Assembly: GCF_037975245.1 (NCBI RefSeq)
Contig: NC_092578.1
Coordinates: 9,714,359 to 9,778,358 of the forward strand
DNA length: 64,000 bases
Direction: 5' to 3'
DNA from: Apostichopus japonicus
Lineage: Eukaryota; Echinodermata; Holothuroidea; Aspidochirotida; Stichopodidae
Shown here piece after piece: positions 11,500 through 22,300 of the stretch (position 1 is the first letter of the stretch; each line of letters begins with the position of its first letter). The notes under the pieces are model-generated. The model saw only the letters and a program-made list of their open reading frames with translations. It did no database searches and was not told the DNA's origin. The translations under genes and the position numbers were made by a program.

Positions 11500-12943
11500 T
11501 GAGGAAATTGCGGGCGCACTATAAGCATACACCACAGAGCTAACACAGAGAAGCTTTCGGCTGGCTTATACTGAAGCAGTTGCCTATAGTATACTAGGGT
11601 CTTAACAAGACTAGTTAAATATCAGCGCATTGGCCCATTTACTGATGTTTTCTCGATCTTTATAAACTGCGGACATTGTTCATTTCATCCCTCGATTAAT
11701 TCCTTTGAATTACGTGCATGCCAAAACTTTGAATCTCATGAACCAGCAGTACTATAGTTGACAGGCTTGACAAAAGAGGGGGCAGGGGATCAATTAGGGG
11801 GTCAAGGGGACCAGGCAAACCCGTGACCCGGGTCAATAAGAAAGCCTGGAAGACATGAGATAAATGATAAGTTATTCTCATTTTCATTAGGTACCGTACC
11901 CCGAGGAGGAATGAAGATTTCCAATTAAGAAGAGGGTCCACTGCCATGTTTTCCCCTCGGTCCACCATGATCTTATTTCCGTGACTTCTTTCCCCAGGAA
12001 CCCGTATCCGACTCTATAGATACCTCTCGTAGTTGGTCTACTACATCATATCACGAAGTACTGTACAAATTTAAATATGATGAACCACTTTATGTGTGGG
12101 TTACTAACGAAGCCTACACAAGATTGCTCTATAGCAACTTCGTTATCAGGCCCTTAGCCATCGGTCCCCCTTTTAGCCCTCTTAATATATCCTATATTTT
12201 CCAACCACTTCCAAATCATCTCGGGCCCCAAATTGAACCAGGGTTTGGGCTGTGCCGCATCTGAACTTCCCCTCTAACTCTCGTAACGTTTGGGAGTAAT
12301 GTGGCCCTTCTATAAATGTTGGTGCCCCTAAAATTTAGCAGTCCTGGTTACTGGCCTGTCCGTGACTGACGTCATAACAATTATCCAAAACAAGTATATG
12401 TTTTTATTTGGGGGGGGGGGGCGTTGAAAATAAAAGACTATAGTTTAAGAATGTTGTGACTGTGACGTAATCAAAGTTTTCGGGGTCAAACCTATGGTGC
12501 GCCCCATGAACATCGGGTGCATCTATATAGCCATTTGCCACAAAACGTGTATATTTGTTATGCCCACCACATGTTGAAATACTACTATGTTAGCACGCCC
12601 TCGTATTTCGATGTTCGCCACAAGGACGTGAATATTCGGTTTGCCCCCCCCCCCCCCCATTAATTATGTCGAAATAGTACTATGTTGTATAGGGTATTGT
12701 TAGTGCACCCTGTTAGCATTAAACCTTCGAATATTCGCTTGTTAGTGCAAAATAAGGACTACAAGCTATTCGATTAAGGAAGTATAAGTAAATTTACAGT
12801 AGGCTGCCCGTGTAGTTTGGTTTTCTTGAGTGTTCTATACTCGCGTAGTTGTGACGTGTGGTAGCTCCCTGCTTCATGAGAGAACGATGTCATGTATAAA
12901 ACCTTCCTCTAGTATTATTGTAAGACAAATCACTACAAATAAT
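11500..12943. other. Intergenic, homopolymer tracts only
   Basis: No gene supported. G tracts near 12411-12421 and C tracts near 12643-12658 are present, which may be ends of decayed hAT elements, but flanking inverted repeats are not visible. Confidence 0.35.
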
Positions 12944-13840
12944 CAGTGGCGTGGCCAGACATTTGGAAATGAAGTGGAAGAGGCGAGCAGGAGAGGACAG
13001 CAAAATGAGCTCAACATGGGGGTGGAGGTGGGGTGGGGGTGGGGGGAGAGCACACAATGCAGGTAATGCAAGCTGGTTTGGCTTTGTAATTTTCATCGTT
13101 TCCAGTACTTATATCAGCTTCAAATCAACATAATATTGGAGGCCAGGGGCGGCGATTTGTTTCAAATATTGGGGGGGGGGAGGGACATTTGCTTGGATGC
13201 AGGCGAATTACTATCAAAGCGGAGCGCCACCATTAGTTGAAAATTTCTGGTTTTGATAGCCCCCCAGATCACCGGAAATGGCACTTCTCGGGCTTGAAAA
13301 TGACCAACCAAATGTACACTTTTGCCTGAGAACCAAGTTTTTCCCAATTGTTTTTTTTTTTTCATTCATAACCTTTTTCAAGATTGTCACCAGTCACACA
13401 TCATGTTCGACCTCATCGCATCTCCTGTGGATCATTGCTTTTGTAGGTAATTCTACGTAACGCCCCACAATACCCGTCAGCACCACTTGTCAAGGTTTTA
13501 AGCCCATTATTTGTTCAGAATTTGAATAATAAATTCACTTCAAAACATACCCATAATGTTGCACAAAATTTCATCTATGGACAACCAATATAGAAAAAAC
13601 CCCTTCAACCCCTAACAGACCGGTCAAAATTGCACGAGTAGAGGGAAGTATGATGAAGAATGTTGGTCAAGGAAATTTCGAAAATTCAGACACAGTTAAT
13701 TTATTGGTGTACAACTATTAAATCCTCTTTTAACGGCTAGTATAAAACTTCGATATCATAAAAAATACCAAAAAAATATGCTCGAGGGGGAGGGGGCGGT
13801 CTCCACCCTTCGCCCGCCCCCACCTTGGCTACGCGCATGC
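12944..13840 (+). mobile_element. Composite hAT-related element
   Basis: It starts CAGTGGCGTGGCCAGAC and ends with a weak inverted match (CTTGGCTACGCGCATG). A second start-like GGCCAGGGGCGGCGATTTG lies at 13141, followed by the AGCGGAGCGCCACCATTAG block common to the hAT MITEs. No transposase frame and no clear target duplication, so the outer boundaries are uncertain. Confidence 0.45.
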
Positions 13841-14175
13841 GGTTAGAAATCTTGTAGGAAAAAGGCCAAATGGAAACCCAGTGAACCCATATTAATGTGG
13901 ATCATATATGTGATTGTACGTACACAAGAGATGTACATACATTATATGATAATAATCATGAGTGACAACATGCTATACGGTCACAGGTCACAGAAACGAC
14001 CACGAAGAGTCATTTACCTCATGCAGCATGTGTTGGATGAAGTTTTAGCCACCGCCAAATATGATTTGGATAAATAATCTCACGCATTATTTTCTATTCA
14101 TAGCCACACAAAAAATTATGCCACCAAATGTTGGGGGGGGGGGGATATTAGATACTACCGTACATCCCACCTAAA

Positions 14176-14178
<3 letters not shown>

Positions 14179-14242
<64 letters not shown>
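14179..14242. repeat. (TA)n microsatellite
   Basis: About 30 TA units interrupted by one G, directly upstream of a truncated LINE end. Confidence 0.95.
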
Positions 14243-14243
<1 letters not shown>

Positions 14244-14253
14244 CCTGGTGTCT

Positions 14254-14577
14254 GCTCCTGGTGTATAAGTGCATTCATGGAATGGCACCCGCCTATTTGT
14301 AGGACGATCTGTCCTTCCAGGTCAATACTCGTTATACCTTGCGTTCTAGCAACACACTCACTCTCACTGTTCCCAGAACTAAACTGAAAACCTATGGCGA
14401 CCGTGCCTTTACATCAGCCGGGCCCAAGCTCTGGAATGGTCTGCCCATATCTGTGCGGAGTTCTCCCACTCTCATTCAGTTCAAGTCTTGCTTGAAGACT
14501 CATTTTTTTAAGTTGGCTTTCTATTAGGTTGTACAGCGCTATTGAATACTTCGTAGATTTTAGCGCTTTATAAGTTC

Positions 14578-14661
<84 letters not shown>
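14254..14661 (+). mobile_element. 5'-truncated L2-like LINE, 3' end of ORF2 and tail
   Basis: The reading frame ending at 14527 encodes the reverse-transcriptase C-terminus: YTLRSSNTLTLTVPRTK, then GDRAFTSAGPKLWNGLP and SCLKTHFFKLAFY, closely matching the C-terminus of the LINE at 62464. An in-frame stop upstream marks decay. The 3' UTR has an AGCGCT...TAGCGCTTTATAAG hairpin and an ATT repeat that runs into a second TA microsatellite. Only the last ~270 bases of coding sequence survive, as is usual for target-primed reverse transcription. Confidence 0.8.
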
Positions 14662-14667
<6 letters not shown>

Positions 14668-15710
14668 GTTTCAATTGCAAATGTCATTGGGTGGACACCA
14701 GGAACGAGCAGAACACTTTTTGGGGCATGATCTCCCCCCCCCCCCCTCCCCTCGGCGATGACACTGCATTATTTACAAATCTGTCTTGAAAAATTACTCT
14801 CTAGTAATATATATATATAGCTGCATACAATTATCCTTGTTGTTGGTTTGGGGTGTACAGTTGTCGCTTGTAAACTAAGAGTTAACGAAATTTCATGCAT
14901 GTTAATTAATTCATCTACATTATTTTGTCCGTATATCAAACTTCGTGGTACCTGATTGGTCGACACTAGTCACCAATTCAAAAACATAGACTGTTGGTTT
15001 TGAATACTGTGCATCTACGTTCTAATATGCGTAAAATTATATAACTGTTATAGCAAACAAATCATGATGTATCGCAATTACACTTTTGTAGAATATCAGA
15101 GAATCTTCTCCTGACCCGCGTCATTCCCAACCATTTGATTTTAAAGTACTTCCTTATTATCTTTCACCTAGCAATAGACGCTCAGTGCAAAGGCCTTGCT
15201 ATTGTCTGGCAGTACCTCATATCTCCACGAGGATTTTCTTTCTAATAGAACTGTAGGCTTATAGTTTTACAATAGCTTATGATGTTAACGCTTATACCAG
15301 CAGTTTTCCATGTTTCAATGTCGGCTCGTAAGAAAGTATATATGTATATATAAGAGTTTATGTTAATGATGTCAGAAGATATCTTGGTGTCAATTACAGA
15401 CGTATATATACAGTCATAGTTGAAGGCAATGATGTAGGTCAGAAGGGAATCTTCTTGTCTGAGAGATCCTTATCTCACAAACACTGACTAACTGTTTCGT
15501 ACAATTGCGGACGGGATACATAAATTTCCGAATTTTAAAACAATAATTGTGTAATTAAAGGGACACGTCAACTACTACAAACTGATTAAGTAGTGATATT
15601 TATTATAATAATAGTTAATTTGAATTCTCTGAGCCTATTGTATAACAACTTTCCGAAGCCTATTTGAATGCATTTATAAATATACATTCTGCTGTAGGTT
15701 TCACAAATTA
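14662..15710. other. Intergenic, nothing resolved
   Basis: Only a C tract near 14733-14746 and a short TA run near 14807 stand out. No coding or RNA feature supported. Confidence 0.4.
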
Positions 15711-15785
15711 TATTGTTATTGCACAGGCGATACCAGTTTGTCGCTGTGTATTTGCTTTTGGTTGTTGTATTAAAGCAACCTACTG

Positions 15786-15820
<35 letters not shown>

Positions 15821-15829
15821 GTATATATG

Positions 15830-15887
<58 letters not shown>

Positions 15888-15929
15888 TATATATATATAT
15901 ATATATAACTATATATATATATATATATA

Positions 15930-15980
<51 letters not shown>

Positions 15981-16055
15981 AGTAGGTTGCTTTAATACAA
16001 CAACCAAAAGCAAATACACAGCGACAAACTGGTATCGCCTGGGCAATAACAATAG
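15711..16055. repeat. Inverted repeat with ~76-bp arms around an AT microsatellite
   Basis: The left arm 15711-15786 and right arm 15979-16055 are reverse complements with about one mismatch plus a small end offset (for example CAACCTACTGT against ACAGTAGGTTG). The ~190-bp interior is almost pure TA, interrupted by AACTA and TTAATA words. The whole unit can fold into one long hairpin. Tyr/Ile frames across it are artefacts of the TA repeat. Confidence 0.9.
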
Positions 16056-16368
16056 CTATTGCCGGATAACTTACCCACGAATTAGTCTTCCTGTTTCTTT
16101 GACCTATAGCCTATTCATCTTTACCTTAACCTTACAGTACGCAAATTTCTTTGGTGTATAGCATGGCATGGGTCGTTCCATGAGATGCATCAGCTATGCA
16201 TGCCCGTTGAGCGGAAGTTTTCTGTACGACGAATCATAGCACTGAACTACATGCATAAATGAGATCACTCTCGGCGGCCTTAGGAACTTCTTCCTCAAGC
16301 TAAGAATCTGTTAGGTTAGACTAGCGGGATTTGATGTTCAGTCGTTCACCAGTGTATGTATTCAAATA

Positions 16369-19300
16369 ATGTCCAAACCAAAATATCGATATACGCCGAT
16401 TTTACTCCTTGCAGTCGGTTTGGTATTTACAGTCATGATCGCTTGGAACAACCGGCTGATGACTAAACCTTTGATATGTTCAAACCAACAGTGCAGACGA
16501 CAAGGGGGTAAGTTCAGACACATTATTTGATTGAATGTAGCCTACGCATATATCGAAGCTGAACATATAGTCAATTAGCAGCAATTTGGTTCTCTGTCAC
16601 CCAGTTGTTCGAATTTAAAAAAAAAACATTTCTCACGTTATTGTCTTTAGCTGTGATGTAGGCCTATATACTCTCGCATCACCATGCAGCGGGCCGCGTA
16701 ATTTTTTTTCCTAGGAGGGTTAGGGGCAATTATCATAATGATAATTACCCCTAACCCTCCTAGGAAAAAAAATTACGCCAGCGGGCCTACCGCCCACACT
16801 GATTATCGTTTAGTTTGAGCAGGGATGTGTTATTCATAACACACTTCCTGTGTTATTCATAACACACTCCCTGCTACAGGGATGTGTTATTAATAACACA
16901 TCCCTGGTTTGGACAAGCGGTAATAAATCCAAGATTTGAACTAGAACTGCTTTTGCCGGCAAATACGCAGTATACGCAGTATTGTATAGCGCGTGGAGTG
17001 AATCCAGTATTACTATATATAGGAAGAACTTTTCGGATTTAGGCTGCCCGTTATTGGTAAATAAACAGTTGAGGCTCCAAAATTTGGGACTAACTGACGA
17101 GCCCAAGTTTACATGGAAGATGGTCAGGAATGGTCACATGATGTCATATCTGCCAATCAGATGCAATAATGAAAATAACAGATAGAAAGGGGTCTATGTT
17201 ATTAATAGTGAGAGAATAAAGTGTCTGGGCGACACAAGTTTCACAATCGAGCAGATTCATTATTAATTCACTGATAAATATTCATGACGAGAAAAACTCT
17301 GGGAAAGTGGCGAATATCCGGTCTATTGAAATATTATTTTGAGCAATTTTAGATTGTGTCGATAACTTGAGAAATCGACTCATTAAACAGCTTGAAATAT
17401 TCGGCTATAATTTTGAACGTTTAAATGCTGCAGGAAAGTGAAATTCTTAAGAATTTGTAACAATTCTTGTGCAAATTGTTTGAAAAGTACAATCAGACAA
17501 TATATCTAAGCGGCTATGAATATAACAAACACTACCACCATTTTAAATAGTGCTTATAGTGATTCCTAGATCCGCTAAATTGCTCATATAGCCTCCTATT
17601 CATAATTTCTGGCGTGACAAGGTCATGATCACACGGTTACAGTCTCGATGTAAGGTGGCTGGGGTCGACTTTTAAAAAGTACTTTGCACGACCCCATTTT
17701 TTTTGGGGGGGGGGTGATCGGTTTCCATGGTTTTCAGAGTTATGTGACAATCTTTTTAGTTACAAGCATTCATTATTGCAAAATTAAACAATTTTAAGTA
17801 CTATAGACCGATGCCTCTCCTTGCTTCACTTTAAAATATATTTTAAATAGCTTATTTGTATGACTACTTGAATCTTTGAGTCAGGCTATATTCACATGCC
17901 ACAATAATGCAGATTAAATCCTTAAAAAATATGTATGTTTGGTGAAAGTTATTTTGTCGGAAATTGGTGGTAGCTAGACGTGGTCTGGATTTACCAGTTC
18001 ATCAACAAGCTTTGAAACATGAAAAGGATATACTAAGCAGAAAGCGATACATTTTTATTATAAGTCATATCCTGCTGGTTTTTATGAACTGTTAAATACC
18101 GCACATTCATACACTTTATGGGTGAGAACTATCTCATTCAAAAAAAAAATGTTTACAAGGTCTGGCGAAAAGAAAAAACTAATGAAATTTTAAAAAATTA
18201 TGACAAAATTATGGCATATTGTTGAAACTATTTAATGTATTATTTTACGGTGGAATGCGACCAGTTTACCAAATGAAGGCATTTACAACAACAATATTCC
18301 GGTTTCAGTATAGTTCGATGATACAGTTAGGGTCCTGTTGGAAAACGCGGTGAATGGAATAGTTCATATATAGCTAGATTTATATATGATGTGGAATTAT
18401 GTACAGGATCTATAGTTAAGAAAATACAAATTTGCGACGTTCCACTTTTGCGATATTCATAACTGAAGTTACTTTGCCCCATAATAGTCAGATGTAATGC
18501 CACAGACTCCAGACATTGCTTTATTTGTCATAGTGACTTCCATGGCGTCACTTCTCTGTTTTATTCAAGTCCATTGTTAGTTCATAACGTATCATATTCA
18601 AATGTTGGTATAATACTTTTTAAGAAAAAGTCGCCCAGGAAAGAACCTGGGCACGAAAACCAAACTACTTAACGACTGATCTGCTTCCAACCCCAGTCCC
18701 CTTGCATCGGGACTGTGACTGTGTGATCATCGTCAGATGTGCATCAACATTCCCCTCGAAAGGGAACAGATACTACACATGATCTTAGTATAATGATCTC
18801 CACGTTAGTTATTAGTAGTATGCACAATTATGTTGTTTTTCTCGCCATAGTTTTCCCTCTCGGGAAACCAAAAACTGTTTTTTTTTAAGGAAAAGTCCGC
18901 CAGGAAAGAACCTGGGCACGAAACCAAACTACCAAACGACTGATCCGCTCTCAGCCCCAGTCCCCTTACATCGGGACTGTGACTGTGTGCTCATCGTCGG
19001 GTGTGCATCACCATTCCCCTCGAAAGGGAACAGATACTACACATGATCCTAGCCAAAAGGCCGCAACCAAAAACTGTTAGCAAACTGCTTGTCTGCTGCA
19101 AAAAAAAAAGACTGTGTAGATTAATATGTAAAAGTTAGAGGGCGTGACGTCAGGCCCTCTAACTTTTACACCGTTATGAAACCATAGATATGGAATAGTG
19201 TACTCCGGAGATGATACCAAAAGCCACCGAGGGAAACACGTATGTTAGTGGGCTAAAGTTGTCTGGTTTGGTTGGAACGGATCTGTTTTCGGACAGCTTT

Positions 19301-22300
19301 TATCTGCCATAAAGGTAATTTTAGGACACATAACTCCTTAATCTTATGTGAATAACTTCCTGTGTAGAGGATAAATGTTCATTATGTCTTCCTTTATTAT
19401 CCGTGAATATAGTTCAATGCTGCATATATAGATTGATCGATCAACACATTCCTCCGCTTTGCAAATAAATAATTTTCAAAAAAAAAAAAAGTTTGATCTA
19501 GTACATGAAACGGAAATGAGGGTGGAAAATCTAAAAGAGTGAAATATACGAAAAACCTATATATCTTGCATATATTAATGAATAGGCGGGGCTTAACGTA
19601 ATATTACGAAAGTTTCAATGTCTCATCAACCGTATATGTCCGATTTACTTCATACTTGGCATGGTGCAAGGGCGGCGGAACCGGGGGGCACAGGGGGCAC
19701 GTGCCCCCCACTTTTCCTCAGGGTTAAAAATGTGCCCTTTTTCTACATAAAAATTGAGGTGTCTCAAGTTAGCAAGAGGCCAGGGAACCGGAATGAACAC
19801 TCGGGAAGGGCCGTTTCTGGCCATCTGAGGGCTTTGTAAAACCAAAAATTTTCTTGTACGCTCCGCGCCAACCGATGGTGGCGCTCCGCTCAGATAGTCG
19901 TGCATACAACTTTGGATATTGCAGAGCTAGTATGCATATTTTCTATGAAAGGGGTGGGGGGGGGGGCGTTGATGGAGTGATGTGTATACGCAAAAAAAAA
20001 GATAATACAATAAGAGTAATAAAGAGTACTAGATATAAGGCTACATCAGTCAAATCGAATTTCTGCAAAGTGCCCTTTGATGTCGGTGCCCCCCAGATTA
20101 AAAGTGCTTCCGCCGCCCTTGGCATGGTGATGTAACTACATACTAAGTATATGCTCTTTACAACAATAAGTTTACTTGATTAATATCCAGGAGTGGGTGG
20201 GGATTAATGGGAAATCTTCAAAACAGCTTGTAAACACGTTATCTCCACAAACACAAGTTGAATCAATGTCATACTTGGTAGGTAGATGACCAACGATGGG
20301 TAGATGTGCCTATTGTTTCTGGTTCCATCTCATCAATATTAATGAGTGGTCAAGGGCTTACCCTGTGATGAGTAGATGGGTTTTGGCACCCAATTGGGAC
20401 AATTTTTTTCTATACTGTAGTGTCATGTCCCGCTTCAGAGCACTCGTATTGTCAGTACGAGCAGTATGAATACCATGTTTCTATCAGATCAAGGTTAGGA
20501 ACTGTTTGTGCTGACAATCCCAGTGCTTTGAGAGCATTGGAGTACAGTTTAGAGAGGTACGGTATTAGCATTAGGAAATTGTCCCATCTGGCTGTTTTTG
20601 ATTCCTATGACATGAATATTGATGAATGGGTAGGGCTTAACGTAACATTTGTCTCATGCTGGTATGGTGATGTTGGGACAAAATAAACATTTTCTTCTAT
20701 ATGTCATTAGTATCATCAAATTGCAAGAAATGGCTTTGAAACACAAGACAAGACCCAACTGTTCCATGATTTTCATCCTTGACATATTAAGTTTGTAACA
20801 TTACATTCATAGAACCAACCGTGTTGTTTGTTGTGTGCATATCATGAATATTAATCAGTGAACATAAAACTCTTCATCAGATATCTCTGAAGTAGTAATT
20901 AGCTGTATACATATGTACTTGGATAATACAATGTGTTATGGATAATACAATACCCATAATGTATACAGATACAGTACATGCTTGTACGGTCATAACATTT
21001 GACCTCATTAATATTCATGCATGTATCTGATTTTGTACGAGGTCACTAAGTAGACTTTGTCAACATGATACCTGATGGTACCTTCCTTTATTTGTTGCTG
21101 CATTAGTCAATACATAATCCCTCTTCATTGTGGTGCGCTCAAGGGCATGATTATTACCATGTATGGCTTACCACACTATGCATATATTTGGGCATCGGAA
21201 GCACTTAACGTTTTCGTTTTCTGGTTCTGTTTTAAATTACAGAAAACTGGGCAAGATATCGAAAGAAAGATAACGATTATTTACCTACTTTCACTAACCA
21301 TAACTCCAATCATTCATCCGTATTTGGTAAAATCCGAAATGAAACGGTAGGTGCAACTCTTTTTTTTATTTATTTTTTTTTATTTATGCGGAAGGATATT
21401 TGTCGTTATTTTTTAACTGAATATCAGTTTGGTTAAGGGGAACATGGAAACGGGGCATGCAGAGGCATATTGGGGCATCATAGTTTTTACCCAGGCTCTA
21501 TGATACAACCGGCGGTATTGGGCCAATGACACAAATGGCGTAGTTTGAGCCTCAACCGCCCTCGGTACTGCATGGGCCATGGTAGTTACACAAATGGCGT
21601 AGTTTGCGCCTCAACCGGCCGGCGGTACTGGGCCAATGACACAAATGGCGTAGTTTGAGCCTCAACCGCCCTCGGTACTGGGCCAGTTACACACATGGCG
21701 TAGTATGAGCATCAACCGGCGGTACTGGGCCAATGACACAAATGGCGTAGTTTGCGCCTCAGACGAAACTTTTGCGATCACGAAGAAACCGACATCCATC
21801 TTTATATTGTGTCCTTCTGCAAATTCCACACAGGAGCCGCTCTCCAGCGGGGCAAATTCTCTGATATCACAAAGTCATGTCTTTTGTTATTAGTTGTGTT
21901 TGAAACATTTAAACTGTTTGTGTGTGATATCTTGTGTTTGGTGTTTCATGTCCAGTCAGCTCTTTCCTTGCTTGACATGCAAATGTATGATAGAAACATT
22001 TTACTGTTTGTGTGTGTGATATCGTGTGTTTGGTGTTTCATGTCCAATCAGCTCTTTCCTTGCTTGACATCTGTTTGATCTTACAAAGTTGTCGACAATT
22101 GACAATTCATAATCATGGACGTTAAAATATGAATGTAAGAGACTGACTTCGGTCAGCTTGCGGATTTGATAAGCCAATGATGGCTTGTTCGCAAGTTCCT
22201 GCTTGCAGGAGGATCTAATATACATACATACATGTCCAATCAGCTCTTTCCTTGCCAGACATGCAAATTGTACTGTTTGATAGAAACAATTTACGATAAT

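Noticed and set aside
15664-15985. Tyr/Ile-repeat reading frames
   Set aside because: They are translations of the TA microsatellite.
19618-19905. Reading frames with GGTGGTCPP and FFYIKIEVSQVSKRPG
   Set aside because: The same peptide arises at 48003-48197 from another copy of the hAT MITE, so it is transposon noise.
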